Source: Steroidobacteraceae bacterium
GTDB lineage: Bacteria; Pseudomonadota; Gammaproteobacteria; Steroidobacterales; Steroidobacteraceae
NCBI GenBank assembly: GCA_019634895.1
Contig: JAHCAM010000005.1
Span: forward strand, 1-64,000
Length of the DNA: 64,000 bases
Direction: 5' to 3'
The first letter of the stretch is position 1. Each line of letters starts with the position of its first letter. Under the pieces are notes generated by a model, which did no database searches, had not been told where the DNA came from, and saw only the letters and a list, made by a program, of their open reading frames with translations. Shown piece by piece: positions 1-9,334 of the stretch. The translations under genes were made by a program, and so were the position numbers.

Positions 1-646
1 TCTTGTCGTCCTTCTTCGCGTCGGCGGGGGCGGCTTCGCCCTCGGCCGGAACGACGTCGATTTCTTCCTTGGCTTCGCGGGCAATGACGATGGCGATGTC
101 GTGCTCCTTGCCGAGCTTCAGTTCGGGGATTTCGACACCGGCCGGCAGCTTGACCTCGGAGAGGTGGATGATGTCGCCGATGCCGAGGCCGGACACGTCC
201 ACCTCGACGAACTCCGGCAGGTCCTTCGGCAGGCAGCTCACCTCGATGTCGTTGCGCACGTGCGAGAGCACGCCGCCCTGCTCCTTGATGCCCCTGGCCT
301 CCGCCGCGCCCTTGAAGTGCAGCGGAATGCGCATGCGGATCCTCTCGTCCTCCAGCACGCGCTGGAAGTCGATGTGCACGATCTGGTTCCGGTATGGATG
401 GCGCTGCACGTCCTTGAGCACGGCGGCCTGGGTCTGGCTGCCGACCTTGAGCGCGAGGATGGTCGAGTAGAAGCGCTCGTCGTCCATCAGCTGCGCGAGC
501 CGCGTGTGGTCCACGACCAGCGCGCGCGCGTCGCGCTTGCCGCCGTAGAGGATCGCCGGCACCTTGCCGAGATGACGCAGGCGGCGGCTCGCACCCTTGC
601 CCTGGTCGTCCCGGAACTCGGCGTCGAGTTCGAAGGAAATCTTCAT
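1..646 (-). CDS. rplY: 50S ribosomal protein bL25 (long CTC/TL5 form), 3' end cut by window edge
   Basis: Binds 5S rRNA in the central protuberance of the large ribosomal subunit. The reverse strand reads from ATG at 646 as MKISFELDAEFRDDQGKGAS, the typical bL25 opening, followed by the RRLRHLGKVPAILYGG motif that contacts 5S rRNA. A second beta domain follows (residues about 95 to 190), so this is the long general-stress CTC/TL5 form and not the short 94-residue E. coli form. The last visible residues are an acidic Ala/Lys-rich tail with no stop before base 1, so only a short C-terminal piece is missing. It lies 20 bp downstream of prs on the same strand, in the conserved ispE-tRNA-prs-rplY order, and is probably co-transcribed with it. 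Confidence 0.95.
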   Translation of the reverse strand, partial: MKISFELDAEFRDDQGKGASRRLRHLGKVPAILYGGKRDARALVVDHTRLAQLMDDERFYSTILALKVGSQTQAAVLKDVQRHPYRNQIVHIDFQRVLEDERIRMRIPLHFKGAAEARGIKEQGGVLSHVRNDIEVSCLPKDLPEFVEVDVSGLGIGDIIHLSEVKLPAGVEIPELKLGKEHDIAIVIAREAKEEIDVVPAEGEAAPADAKKDDK

Positions 647-666
647 GTTCTATGCTCCAGAATAAT

Positions 667-1637
667 TCAGTCCACGTACAACGAACTGACGGATTCCTCG
701 TCGCGGATCCGCCGCATGGTCTCCGCGAGCAGCTCTGCGACCGAGAGCACGCGGATGCGCCTGCACTTCTTCGCCTCGTCGCTGAGCGGGATCGTGTCGG
801 TCACGACCAGCTCGTCGAGCGCCGAGGACGCAATCCTCTCCACCGCGCTTCCAGACAGCACCGGGTGGGTGATGTAGGCGATCACCCGCACCGCGCCCTC
901 GTCCTTCAGCGCCTGCGCGGCCTGGCACAGCGTGCCCGCGGTGTCGACCAGGTCGTCCACCAGCACGCAGGACCTGCCGCGCACGTCGCCGATGATGTTC
1001 ATCACCTGCGACTCGTTCGCGCGCGGCCGCCGCTTGTCGATGATCGCGAGGTCCGCGTCGTCGAGGCGCCGGGCCAGCGCCCTCGCCCGCACCACGCCGC
1101 CGACGTCCGGCGACACCACGATCATGTTGTCGTACTTCTGCTTCCAGACCTCGCCCAGCAGCACCGGGGACGCATACACGTTGTCCACCGGCACGCCGAA
1201 GAAGCCCTGGATCTGGTCCGCGTGCAGGTCCACGGTCAGCACCCGGTCCACGCCCGCGCCCGAAATCATGTCCGCGACCAGCTTCGCCGTGATCGCGGCA
1301 CCCGCATCGCGCGCTGGCGCCGGTCCTGGCGCGCATAGCCCAGGTACGGGATCACCGCGGTGACCCGCGCCGCCGAGGCGCGGCGGCAGGCATCCGCCAT
1401 CACCAGCAGCTCCATCAGGTGCTCGTTCGCCGGCGGGCAGGTCGACTGCACCAGGTAGACGTCCCGGCCGCGGACGTTCTCCATGATCTCGACCTGGATC
1501 TCGCCGTCGCTGAAGCGCCCGACCAGCGCCCGGCCGAGTGGCATCATCAGGTGCCGCACGATGTCCTGCGCCAGCCCCGGATTCGCGTTGCCGGTGAACA
1601 CCGCCATCGTGGACTGGTCCACGCGACTCTCCCTCAT
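667..1637 (-). pseudogene. prs: Ribose-phosphate pyrophosphokinase, reading frame broken by a 2-bp insertion
   Basis: PRPP synthetase makes 5-phosphoribosyl diphosphate from ribose 5-phosphate and ATP for nucleotide, His and Trp synthesis. The N-terminal part (1637 to about 1298) carries the GNANPGLAQ start, [11 protein letters not shown] and [10 protein letters not shown]. The C-terminal part (to 667) carries the PRPP loop [12 protein letters not shown] and ends ESVSSLYVD. The two parts are in different frames. On the coding strand ...RVP should run directly into [11 protein letters not shown], but an extra CG lies between CCG and ATC (1294-1295, within CGCG 1294-1297). Removing it gives an intact protein of about 322 residues from 1637, or 312 from ATG 1607. 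The 1637 ATG is preceded by GAGG at 8-nt spacing. Because the gene is normally essential and every motif is intact, a sequencing or assembly error is the likeliest cause. Confidence 0.9.
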
Positions 1638-1658
1638 GCCGACGCGCCTCGCTTCAAC

Positions 1659-1733
1659 TGGCTGGGGTGGAAGGATTCGAACCTTCGCATGACGGAATCA
1701 AAATCCGTTGCCTTACCACTTGGCGACACCCCA
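1659..1733 (-). tRNA. tRNA-Gln, anticodon TTG, with encoded CCA
   Basis: The reverse strand folds as a complete tRNA. The 7-bp acceptor stem is TGGGGTG/CACCCCA with discriminator G and a genome-encoded CCA. The anticodon stem-loop is GGATTTTGATTCC with TTG at the anticodon, and the T arm contains GGTTCGAATCC. The 5' end is only 2 nt after the ispE stop and the 3' CCA is 21 nt before the upstream prs start, so the tRNA must be cut out of an ispE-prs transcript unless it has its own promoter inside ispE. The tRNA-Gln may be a substrate of GatCAB encoded at 17.7-20.9 kb if this organism charges Gln indirectly. Confidence 0.97.
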
Positions 1734-1735
1734 AT

Positions 1736-2602
1736 TCACTCCGGTCCGCAGCCGCCGGATCGCTCCGCCGCCAGGCGTTCCTGCAGGGGCGAGCGGTCCA
1801 GTCCGCGCGCCACCAACCCGGTCCACCCGGGCGGCAGCCCCTCGAGCGCCGCGTGCGCCGACCGCTCGTCGGCAAACGGCGCGAAGACGCAGCTGCCGGT
1901 GCCGGTCAGGCGCGCATCGCCGCGCTGCCGCAGCCAGGTGAGCGCCGCCGCCACCGCCGGGTGGCGGGCGGCCACCACCGCCTCGCAATCGTTGCGTCCG
2001 CCTGCCTTCAGGAAACCGCGAATTGTCGTCCTGGCGGAATTCCTTGTCAATTCAGGCGCCTGAAACACCTCGGCGGTAGGCACCCCCGCCCCAGGGTAGA
2101 CCAGCGCAAAGTGCATGGCCGGCAGCGCCAGAGGGGTCAGCCGCTCGCCCGTTCCCTCCGCCCATGCGCTGTGCCCATGCACGAACAGCGGCACGTCGGC
2201 GCCCAGTTCGCGCCCGATCGCCGCGAGCCGATCGACCGGCAACCGCAGGCCCCAGATCTCGTTGAGCGCCACCAGCGTGGTCGCCGCATCGGAACTGCCC
2301 CCGCCGAGACCGCCCATGATCGGGATGCGCTTGGCGAGCCGGATCTCGGCTCCCGGGCCTGCGGGATGCTCGGCCTGCAGGCGCCGCGCGGCGCGGATGC
2401 ACAGGTCGGTTTGCTCGGGCACCGCCGGCGGGCCCCCGGGTCGCACGATTGCGCCGTCGGCGCGCGGCCGGATCACCAGGCTGTCGGCAAGGTCGATCAG
2501 CTGGAATGCCGTCTGGATGTCGTGGTAGCCGTCGGCGCGCCGCCCGAGGACGTGCAGGAACAGGTTGAGCTTGGCCGGAGCCGGCCATGGCGCCGGGTTC
2601 AC
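1736..2602 (-). CDS. ispE: 4-(cytidine 5'-diphospho)-2-C-methyl-D-erythritol kinase
   Basis: GHMP-family kinase that phosphorylates CDP-methylerythritol in the MEP isoprenoid pathway. The 288-residue length matches the family (E. coli 283). The substrate-binding PAPAKLNLFLHVLGRRADGY motif is at the N-terminus, the glycine-rich ATP loop PIMGGLGGGSSDAATT is near residue 95, and the C-terminal GHMP motif LTGTGSCVFAPF is present. The start is GTG at 2602, whose bases overlap the lolB stop as GTGA; no ATG gives a better N-terminus. It follows lolB and precedes tRNA-Gln and prs, the order known in many gammaproteobacteria. Confidence 0.96.
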   Translation of the reverse strand: MNPAPWPAPAKLNLFLHVLGRRADGYHDIQTAFQLIDLADSLVIRPRADGAIVRPGGPPAVPEQTDLCIRAARRLQAEHPAGPGAEIRLAKRIPIMGGLGGGSSDAATTLVALNEIWGLRLPVDRLAAIGRELGADVPLFVHGHSAWAEGTGERLTPLALPAMHFALVYPGAGVPTAEVFQAPELTRNSARTTIRGFLKAGGRNDCEAVVAARHPAVAAALTWLRQRGDARLTGTGSCVFAPFADERSAHAALEGLPPGWTGLVARGLDRSPLQERLAAERSGGCGPE

Positions 2603-3183
2603 GGCGCGAACCGCCAGCCGGAAACCGCCAGCCGCAACCGCACCTCCCCGGCCGAGAGCTCGATCCGGTCCGGCAGCGCCTGGCCGGCCGCCGCGGCATA
2701 ACGGGTGTAGCGCACCAGCCAGCCGGCCTGCTCCAGCGCTGCGAGGCGGGCGTCCGCGCCCAGCGTTTCGCGAAATTCGGAACCCGGCGCCGGCACGCCG
2801 ACCAGCCAGTAGCGCAGCTGCGGCAGCGGCAGCGGCGCACCGACGTACCGTTCGGTCACGCGGCGCGCTTCGTCGCCGTGGATATGCACGCCCTGTGCGT
2901 CCGTCACCGTCATCGAATCGCCGTCGATGCGGATCGCCAGCGCCGTGCCGCCGAACGGCCCGCGCATGTCGATCTCGGCACTTGCGCCGTCCTGCCGCCA
3001 GCGCAGGCCGCCCGAGAATCCTTCGGCGCCGGCGGCGACGGCCACCCGGCCCGTGAGCGTCCAGCCGTCGAGCGCCTGCAGCGCGGTCCGGCGCGCCGGC
3101 CAGTCGCCCTCGACCGGCGCCGGCAGGGTGGCGCAACCGGCGAGCAGCAGCGCCGCGACGCAGGCGGCGGGACGCGCGTTCAC
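2599..3183 (-). CDS. lolB: Outer-membrane lipoprotein receptor LolB
   Basis: LolB accepts lipoproteins from the periplasmic carrier LolA and inserts them in the outer membrane. The 194-residue product has a short signal peptide ending in the lipobox LLLAGC, so Cys17 would be lipidated. The mature part shows LolB features: WTLTGRVAVAAG near residue 43, FSGGLRWRQ, RGPFGGTALAIRID, and a later LPQLRYWLVGVPAPG segment. The start is GTG 3183, overlapping the stop of the upstream TPR gene as GTGA, and its own stop overlaps ispE. Coupled translation of the three genes is likely. Confidence 0.93.
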   Translation of the reverse strand: MNARPAACVAALLLAGCATLPAPVEGDWPARRTALQALDGWTLTGRVAVAAGAEGFSGGLRWRQDGASAEIDMRGPFGGTALAIRIDGDSMTVTDAQGVHIHGDEARRVTERYVGAPLPLPQLRYWLVGVPAPGSEFRETLGADARLAALEQAGWLVRYTRYAAAAGQALPDRIELSAGEVRLRLAVSGWRFAP

Positions 3184-4832
3184 CGCGGATGGCGCTCGAT
3201 CGCGCGCAGCAGCGGCCGGCTGTCCGGATGCCGGGCCAGCGTCTCGTCCCAGATGCGCCGCGCGTCCTCGATGCGGCCGAGCTGCCAGTAGGTCTCCCCG
3301 AGGTGCGCGGCGACCTCCGGATCCCTGGAGCGCTCCCAGGCCGTCTCCAGCCAGGCCCTGCCCTCCTCGAGCTTGCCGAGCCGCACCAGCGCCCAGCCCA
3401 TGGAATCCTGGATGGCGTAGCTGTCCGGCTTCGCGGCGAGCGCGCGCTCGATCAGCCGGCGGCCCTCCTGCAGCGACCGGGTGCGGTCCACCAGCGTATA
3501 GCCCAGCGCGTTCTGCGCCACCGGATCCCCGGGCCGCCGTTTCAGCACCGCACGCAGGTCGGCGACGGCCTCGGGCACACGGTCGATTCGCTCGAGCAGG
3601 AATCCGCGCGCCAGGCGCAGGTCGTCATCCGGCAGCACCGTGAGCGCGCGGTCCACGAGCGCAATGGCCTCCGCGGCGCGGCCCTCTTCGAGCAGCAGGT
3701 TGGCGACGCCCACGACCACGTCGCGCGTCGCGCCGGGATCGGCGGCCAGGAAATCGTCGAGCAGCAGCTCCGCACGCTCGGGCGCGCCCTCCGCGCGCCA
3801 CAGCCGCCAGGCCCGCAGTTGCGCCGGCACCGCGCGCGCGCCGCTGCGGATGCGCTCGTAGTACCGCGCGGCCGCCGCCGGGTCGCCGCGTTGCTCCGCA
3901 ACGCGCCCGAGCTGCCAATGCGCCGTCTCCGCCTGCTGCGGGTCGCGCACGGCATCTTCCTGCAGGCGCACGGCATCGTCGAAGCGCCGCTCGTCGAGGG
4001 CCATGGCCGTGAGCCCGGCGACGGCGTCCGCGGCCGCGGCACCGCCCGCACCGCGCAACTCCTGGAAGATGGCGGCAGCCTCGTCGCGGCGGTCCGCGCC
4101 GAGCAGCATCCAGGCGTGGCTGATGCGCGTGTACGGGTCGCCATCCGCGGCCAGCGCCGCAAGGCGCTCGAGCGCCGCGGCCTGCCCGCCCCGGGTCGCC
4201 TGCGCGCGCACCTCCGCCAGTTCCGCCATGCGCCAGCCGGCGCGCAGCGCCAGCGCGCGCCTCGCGGCGGCGACCGCGCGGCCGCCGTCCTCCGCGCGCT
4301 GCCACAGCACGCTCGCCGCATACTGCGCCTCGGCGATCCCGGCATCCGCCTCTGCGAGCCGCTCCATGACGCGCGCGGCGCCGGTCTCGTTGCCTTCCTC
4401 CGCGAGCATGCCCAGCAGCACCATGAAGCCGCGCGCACGGTCCTCGTAGGCACTGTCCAGCAGCCGGCCGAACTCGACGGCTGCGCCGGCATCGTCATAG
4501 ATGCGCAGCAGGCCGATCGCGAGGTGGCGCCGCGCGGGTTCGCTGGCGGGCTGCAGCGCGAGCCAGCGGCGGGCGTGGCGGACGGTTGCCGCGTACTGGC
4601 GGTGCTCGAACGCGGTGCGGGTCGCGCGTTCGGCGATCGCGGGATCCGCGCTGCCCGCGGCGGCGCAGCCGTACCACCGCGCCGAACCCGGCCAGTCGCC
4701 GCGCGCCAGGGCGCGTTCCGCCGCGACGGCGAGTTCCCAGGCGTCGTCGCCGCAGCGCGGGACCGTCGCCTGCACCGGCGCGGCACCGGCGAGCAGCAGC
4801 GTGGCGGCGATCAGGCGGCGCGCGGCGGGCAT
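3180..4832 (-). CDS. TPR-repeat secreted/periplasmic protein upstream of lolB
   Basis: A 550-residue protein with an N-terminal signal sequence (Arg-Arg followed by [12 protein letters not shown]) and many tetratricopeptide repeats covering most of the chain, for example [35 protein letters not shown] and [14 protein letters not shown] in the C-terminal half. TPR arrays are protein-protein interaction scaffolds. Proteins of this type sit between hemA and lolB in Pseudomonas and Xanthomonas, but their exact role is not settled; a link to lipoprotein or envelope assembly is an inference from position. The gene is divergent from hemA. A TATAGT hexamer on this strand (4844-4839) lies exactly 6 bp before the ATG, which suggests a leaderless transcript. 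Confidence 0.85.
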   Translation of the reverse strand: MPAARRLIAATLLLAGAAPVQATVPRCGDDAWELAVAAERALARGDWPGSARWYGCAAAGSADPAIAERATRTAFEHRQYAATVRHARRWLALQPASEPARRHLAIGLLRIYDDAGAAVEFGRLLDSAYEDRARGFMVLLGMLAEEGNETGAARVMERLAEADAGIAEAQYAASVLWQRAEDGGRAVAAARRALALRAGWRMAELAEVRAQATRGGQAAALERLAALAADGDPYTRISHAWMLLGADRRDEAAAIFQELRGAGGAAAADAVAGLTAMALDERRFDDAVRLQEDAVRDPQQAETAHWQLGRVAEQRGDPAAAARYYERIRSGARAVPAQLRAWRLWRAEGAPERAELLLDDFLAADPGATRDVVVGVANLLLEEGRAAEAIALVDRALTVLPDDDLRLARGFLLERIDRVPEAVADLRAVLKRRPGDPVAQNALGYTLVDRTRSLQEGRRLIERALAAKPDSYAIQDSMGWALVRLGKLEEGRAWLETAWERSRDPEVAAHLGETYWQLGRIEDARRIWDETLARHPDSRPLLRAIERHPR

Positions 4833-4853
4833 CGCGGCACTATATCGCAGCGC

Positions 4854-4882
4854 TTGTGCTGCCGTGTTCGTTACCGGACAAT
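4854..4882 (+). promoter_or_regulatory. Candidate hemA promoter
   Basis: TTGTGC (4854-4859) and GACAAT (4877-4882) are separated by 17 bp, about 28 bp upstream of the hemA ATG. The match to sigma70 consensus is moderate (3 of 6 and 4 of 6). The region is shared with the divergent TPR gene. Confidence 0.45.
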
Positions 4883-4909
4883 CCTGCGGATTTCCGCTGC
4901 CGGCCCATC

Positions 4910-6160
4910 ATGTCGCTCCTCGTCGTCGGACTGAATCACCGCACCGCGCCCGTGGACGTGCGCGAGCGCATCGTCTTCGACGCCGCGCGCCTGCCGCAGG
5001 CGCTGGCGTCGCTGTCCGCGCTTGCAGGCGTCGAGGAAGCGGCGATCGTCTCGACCTGCAACCGCACCGAGCTCTACTGCGCCGCGGCGGGCGCGGCCGC
5101 GCCGCTGGCCGGGTGGCTGGCCGCCGAGTCCGGCGCGCCGCTCGACGACTGCCTGTACCGCATCGAGGGCGAAGAGGCCGTGCGCCACGTGTTCGCCGTC
5201 GCCGCGGGCCTCGACTCGATGATCCTGGGCGAGCCGCAGATCCTCGGCCAGCTCAAGGACGCCTATCGCGCGGCGCAGCAGGCCGGCACGGCCGGCCCGC
5301 TGCTGAACCGGCTGTTCCAGCAGACCTTCGCCGTGGCCAAGCAGGTGCGGACCGAGACCGCGATCGGCGCGAATGCGGTATCGGTCGCGTCGGCCGGCAT
5401 CCAGCTGGCGCGCCGCATCTTCGCGAACTTCGACCGGCACACGGCGCTGCTGGTCGGCGCGGGCGAGATGATCGAGCTTTCGGCGCGCCACCTGCACGCG
5501 CAGCGCATCGGCCGCCTGATCATCGCCAACCGCAGCCTGGCGCGCGCCGAGCGCATCGCCGACGGCCTGCAGGCGTCCGCGATCCTGCTGGACGCCATCG
5601 ACGCCCACCTGCCGCAGGCGGACATCGTGATCTCCTCGACCGCCCGCCCCGGCCACGTGATCACGCTGGCCGCGGTGCAGGCGGCGCTCGGCGTCCGCCG
5701 GCACCGCCCGATGTTCATGCTGGACATCGCGGTGCCGCGCGACATCGACCCGGCGGTCGCCGCGCTCGAGGACGTGTACCTGTACACGATCGACGACCTG
5801 CGGCAGGTCGTGGACGTCAACCTCAAGGCGCGCCAGGAGGAAGCCGCGGAGGCCCGGCGCATCATCGAGCACGACGCGGCGCGCTTCATGGCGGGCCTGC
5901 GCGTGCAGGACGCGGTGCCGATGATCCGCGAGCTGCGCGGCCAGGCCGAGGTGGTGCGCGCGCAGACGCTCGAGCAGGCGCGGCGCCTGCTGGCCGCCGG
6001 CCATCCGCCCGGCGAGGTGCTGGAATTCCTCGCCGGCACGCTGACCAACCGGCTGCTGCACGCGCCCTCCACGGCGCTGCGCGACGCCGCCGAGAGCGGC
6101 GATCCCGGCCTCGCGCAGGCGGCGGCGCGGCTGTTCCGCACCGGCCGGGACGGCCAGTGA
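4910..6160 (+). CDS. hemA: Glutamyl-tRNA reductase
   Basis: Reduces glutamyl-tRNA(Glu) to glutamate-1-semialdehyde with NADPH, the first step of C5-pathway tetrapyrrole synthesis. The 416-residue product starts [20 protein letters not shown] and has the catalytic Cys50 in [10 protein letters not shown]. It continues with [15 protein letters not shown] and [13 protein letters not shown], then an NADPH-binding domain with [16 protein letters not shown], and ends with the dimerisation helix. ATG 4910 is the only start giving the family N-terminus. It is followed by prfA with a GTGA overlap, the common hemA-prfA-prmC operon. Confidence 0.97.
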   Translation: MSLLVVGLNHRTAPVDVRERIVFDAARLPQALASLSALAGVEEAAIVSTCNRTELYCAAAGAAAPLAGWLAAESGAPLDDCLYRIEGEEAVRHVFAVAAGLDSMILGEPQILGQLKDAYRAAQQAGTAGPLLNRLFQQTFAVAKQVRTETAIGANAVSVASAGIQLARRIFANFDRHTALLVGAGEMIELSARHLHAQRIGRLIIANRSLARAERIADGLQASAILLDAIDAHLPQADIVISSTARPGHVITLAAVQAALGVRRHRPMFMLDIAVPRDIDPAVAALEDVYLYTIDDLRQVVDVNLKARQEEAAEARRIIEHDAARFMAGLRVQDAVPMIRELRGQAEVVRAQTLEQARRLLAAGHPPGEVLEFLAGTLTNRLLHAPSTALRDAAESGDPGLAQAAARLFRTGRDGQ

Positions 6161-7236
6161 AGGAGGCCATCCGCCGGCGGCTCGGGCAGGTCGCCGACCG
6201 CCATGCCGAGGTCGAGCGGCTGCTCGCGGATCCGCAGGTGCTGGCGCGCGCCGACCGCTTCCGTGAGTTGTCGCAGGAGTTCGCCCGCCTCGACCCGATC
6301 GCGCGCGGCGTGGCCAGGCTCGCCGAGCGCGAGCGGCAGCTGGCCGCCGCCGGCGCGATGGCCGCCGACGCCGATGCCGGCGTGCGCGAGCTGGCGCGGC
6401 AGGAAATCGGCGAACTGGAGCGCGCGATCGCCGCCGACCAGGCGGCGCTCTCGGACCTGCTGGTGCCCGAGGACCCTCTCGACGGGCACAACGTGTTCCT
6501 GGAGATCCGCGCCGCCGCCGGCGGCGACGAGGCGGCGCTGTTCGCCGGGAACCTGTTCCGCATGTACTCGCGCTACTCGGAGCGGCGCGGCTGGTCGGTC
6601 GAGATGCTGTCGGAAAGCCGCGGAGAGCACGGCGGCTACCGCGAGGTCATCAGCCGCGTCGCGGGCCGCGGCGTGTACGCGCGCCTCAAGTTCGAGTCGG
6701 GCACCCACCGCGTGCAGCGCGTGCCAGCGACCGAGGCGCAGGGCCGCATCCACACCTCGACCTGCACGGTCGCGGTGCTGCCGGAGATCGCCGAAGTCGA
6801 AAGCGTCGCCGTGAACCCTGCGGACCTGCGCGTGGACACCTACCGCGCTTCCGGCGCCGGCGGCCAGCACGTCAACAAGACCGATTCCGCCGTGCGCATC
6901 ACGCACCTGCCGACCGGCATCGTGGTCGAGTGCCAGGACGAGCGCTCGCAGCACAAGAACCGCGCGCGGGCGATGGCGCTGCTTCGCGCGAAGATGCTGG
7001 CGACCGAGCGCGAGCGCGCCGCCGCCAGCCGCGCGCGCACGCGGCGCCTGCAGGTCGGCACCGGCGACCGCTCCGGGCGCATCCGCACCTACAACTTCCC
7101 GCAGGGCCGGCTCACCGACCACCGCATCGAGCTCACGCTGTACCGGCTCGACGCGATCATCGACGGCGACCTCGACGACGTGATCGACGCGCTCGCGCGC
7201 GAGCACCGGGCCGAGGAACTCGCCGAGTTCGAATGA
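6157..7236 (+). CDS. prfA: Peptide chain release factor 1
   Basis: RF1 reads UAA and UAG and triggers peptide release. The 359-residue product carries the PxT stop-recognition tripeptide P190-A-T192 in [14 protein letters not shown] and the catalytic G235-G236-Q237 in [13 protein letters not shown]. The start is GTG 6157, overlapping the hemA stop as GTGA. The encoded opening [19 protein letters not shown] matches RF1 domain 1. Its Gln237 is expected to be methylated by PrmC, encoded by the next gene with an ATGA overlap. Confidence 0.97.
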   Translation: MKEAIRRRLGQVADRHAEVERLLADPQVLARADRFRELSQEFARLDPIARGVARLAERERQLAAAGAMAADADAGVRELARQEIGELERAIAADQAALSDLLVPEDPLDGHNVFLEIRAAAGGDEAALFAGNLFRMYSRYSERRGWSVEMLSESRGEHGGYREVISRVAGRGVYARLKFESGTHRVQRVPATEAQGRIHTSTCTVAVLPEIAEVESVAVNPADLRVDTYRASGAGGQHVNKTDSAVRITHLPTGIVVECQDERSQHKNRARAMALLRAKMLATERERAAASRARTRRLQVGTGDRSGRIRTYNFPQGRLTDHRIELTLYRLDAIIDGDLDDVIDALAREHRAEELAEFE

Positions 7237-8102
7237 CCCGCGTTCGCGAGGCGGTCGCGGCGCTCGCGCACCGCTTCGCGGCCGTTTCGGACAGCGCCAC
7301 GCTCGACGCCGAGCTGCTGCTCGCGGAGGTCGCGGGCACGAGCCGCGCGGCGCTCGCCGCCGACCCGGAGCGTGCGCTGTCGCCGGCGCAGGTGGACCGA
7401 CTCGAGGCCCTCGCCGGTCGGCGCCAGCGCGGCGAACCGGTCGCCTATCTGACCGGCCGGCGCGAATTCTGGTCGCTGGAGCTCGCCGTCACGCCGGCCG
7501 TACTGGTGCCGCGCCCGGAAACCGAGCTGCTCGTGGAGCTCGGACTCGCGGCGATCGCGGGCATCGCGCGTCCTTCGGTGCTCGACCTCGGCACCGGCAG
7601 CGGCGCGATTGCGCTCGCGATCGCGCGCGAGCGGCCCGACGCCGCGGTCACGGCCGTGGACGTGGGCGCCGGGGCACTCGCGGTCGCTGCCGGGAATGCC
7701 TCGCGCCTCGGCATCGGCAACATCCGCTTCCTGCGCGGGTCCTGGTTCGGACCGGTGGCCGGCGAGCGCTTCGACCTCGTCGCCGCGAACCCGCCCTACC
7801 TCGCGGCGGAAGACCCGGCCCTGGCCGCGCTCGCCCATGAGCCGCGCGCCGCCCTGGTCGCGGGGCCAACCGGCCTCGAGGCGCTGGCGGAAATCTGCGC
7901 CGGCGCGCCGGCCGCGCTCGCGCCGGGCGGCGTGCTGGTGGCGGAACACGGCGCCGGCCAGGGCGAGGCGGTGCGCACGCTGATGGCGCGCGCGGGACTC
8001 GGGGGAATCGCGACCCATTGCGACCTCGCGCGATTCGAGCGCGTCACGCAGGGCAGGATGGCGCCGGACACATTAGAATCGGCGTCCGGCAGACGGGAGT
8101 GA
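7233..8102 (+). CDS. prmC: Release factor glutamine methyltransferase
   Basis: N5-methylates the Gln of the GGQ motif in RF1 and RF2. The 289-residue class I SAM methyltransferase has an N-terminal helical domain with the [14 protein letters not shown] motif and [13 protein letters not shown]. The SAM motif [16 protein letters not shown] follows, and then the Gln-binding N186-P-P-Y189. The ATG at 7233 overlaps the prfA stop (ATGA). Placement directly after its substrate gene is the usual arrangement. Confidence 0.96.
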   Translation: MTRVREAVAALAHRFAAVSDSATLDAELLLAEVAGTSRAALAADPERALSPAQVDRLEALAGRRQRGEPVAYLTGRREFWSLELAVTPAVLVPRPETELLVELGLAAIAGIARPSVLDLGTGSGAIALAIARERPDAAVTAVDVGAGALAVAAGNASRLGIGNIRFLRGSWFGPVAGERFDLVAANPPYLAAEDPALAALAHEPRAALVAGPTGLEALAEICAGAPAALAPGGVLVAEHGAGQGEAVRTLMARAGLGGIATHCDLARFERVTQGRMAPDTLESASGRRE

Positions 8103-8106
8103 ACGC

Positions 8107-8598
8107 ATGATCCGTTTCGAGACGACGCTCGGCAACTTCACCGTGGAACTCGACGAGGAGTCGGCGCCGATCAGCTGCAGGAACTTCCTGCGCTACGTGG
8201 ACGAGGGGTACTTCGACGGCACCATCTTCCACCGCGTGATCCCGGGCTTCATGGTCCAGGGCGGCGGCTTCACCGCCGACATGAAGCAGAAGCCGACGCA
8301 CGAGCCGATCACCAACGAGGCCGACAACGGCCTGCGCAACCGGCGCGGGGCGATCGCCATGGCCCGCACCAGCGACCTGCACAGCGCGACCGCGCAGTTC
8401 TTCATCAATCTGGTGGACAACGCCTTCCTCGACCACCGCCCCGGCAACTACGGCTATGCCGTGTTCGGGCGCGTGGCCGGCGGCATCGACGTCGTGGACA
8501 AGATCGCCGCGGCGAAGACCGGGCGGCGCGGCGGCCACGACGACGTCCCGCTCGAAGCCGTCGTCATCACGCTGGTGCGGCGCGCGAGCGGGCTCTGA
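8107..8598 (+). CDS. ppiB: Peptidyl-prolyl cis-trans isomerase B (cyclophilin)
   Basis: A 163-residue single-domain cytoplasmic cyclophilin without a signal sequence. Family motifs are clear: [16 protein letters not shown] (active-site Arg and Phe), the [21 protein letters not shown] core, and [20 protein letters not shown] near the end. It lies 4 bp after prmC on the same strand and is probably the next cistron of the hemA operon, though a weak A/T-rich stretch (8069-8078) could be an internal promoter. Confidence 0.95.
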   Translation: MIRFETTLGNFTVELDEESAPISCRNFLRYVDEGYFDGTIFHRVIPGFMVQGGGFTADMKQKPTHEPITNEADNGLRNRRGAIAMARTSDLHSATAQFFINLVDNAFLDHRPGNYGYAVFGRVAGGIDVVDKIAAAKTGRRGGHDDVPLEAVVITLVRRASGL

Positions 8599-8614
8599 CC
8601 CCGGGGAAGCCGCG

Positions 8615-9304
8615 TTGAAACGGCGCTCCTGGCCCCTGCGCCTGGCACGCGGGGCTGCGCTGGCGCTGGCCGCTCTCACGCTCGGCAGCATCGCCACCGT
8701 CGGGCTGTTCCGCTTCGTGCCGGTGCCCGTCACCGCCTTCATGCTGCTGGACGACGAGCGGCCGCGGCACCACGACTGGGTGCCCTGGGCCGCGATCTCG
8801 CGCCATGCGGCGACCGCGGTCATCGCCGCGGAGGACCAGAAGTTCCTCGAGCACGGCGGCTTCGACTTCGAGGCGATCGACCAGGCGCTCACCGCGGCAC
8901 AGCGCGGCCGCCGCCTGCGCGGCGCCAGCACCATCAGCCAGCAGGTCGCGAAGAACCTGTTCCTGTGGCCGGGCCAGAGCTGGGCGCGCAAGGGACTCGA
9001 GGCCTGGTTCACGCTGTGGATCGAGGCGCTGTGGCCGAAGCGGCGCATCCTCGAGGTGTACCTGAACAGCGCGGAGTTCGGCCCCGGCGTCTGGGGCGTC
9101 GAGGCGGCGAGCCGCCGCTACTTCGGCAAGCCCGCCGCGCGGCTCGACCGGGCGGAAGCCGCGCTGCTCGCCGCGGTGCTGCCCAACCCCAAGCGGCTGC
9201 GGGTCGCCAGGCCGTCGCACTACCTGCGCGAGCGGCAGGACTGGATCCTGTGGCAGATGGGAATGCTGGAGCGCGCAGGCTTCAAGGGGGACGCGTCCCT
9301 CTGA
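8615..9304 (+). CDS. mtgA: Monofunctional biosynthetic peptidoglycan transglycosylase
   Basis: GT51 glycosyltransferase that polymerises lipid II glycan strands without a transpeptidase domain. The 229-residue product has one N-terminal membrane segment (about residues 8-30), then [17 protein letters not shown] with the catalytic Glu. It continues with [20 protein letters not shown], the second conserved acidic motif in [19 protein letters not shown], and [17 protein letters not shown] 8615 is chosen because GGGGAAG lies at the right distance upstream and no ATG precedes the membrane helix. The last codons (GDASL and stop) come from a REP-like palindrome, see 9286-9328. Confidence 0.93.
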   Translation: MKRRSWPLRLARGAALALAALTLGSIATVGLFRFVPVPVTAFMLLDDERPRHHDWVPWAAISRHAATAVIAAEDQKFLEHGGFDFEAIDQALTAAQRGRRLRGASTISQQVAKNLFLWPGQSWARKGLEAWFTLWIEALWPKRRILEVYLNSAEFGPGVWGVEAASRRYFGKPAARLDRAEAALLAAVLPNPKRLRVARPSHYLRERQDWILWQMGMLERAGFKGDASL

Positions 9305-9328
9305 AGTTCTGCGGGGACGCGTTCACCT
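9286..9328. repeat. REP-like palindromic element over the 3' end of mtgA
   Basis: GGGACGCGTCCC (9288-9299) is a perfect 12-bp palindrome. Fourteen bases later the core returns as GGGGACGCGTTCACC (9313-9327), separated by TCTGAAGTTCTGC. Two related ACGCGT palindrome halves joined by a short spacer resemble extragenic palindromes associated with RAYT transposases in other gammaproteobacteria; that family link is from memory and inference. The mtgA stop codon lies inside it, and the element separates two convergent genes, so it could also act as a bidirectional hairpin terminator. Confidence 0.5.
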
Positions 9329-9334
9329 CGACCG

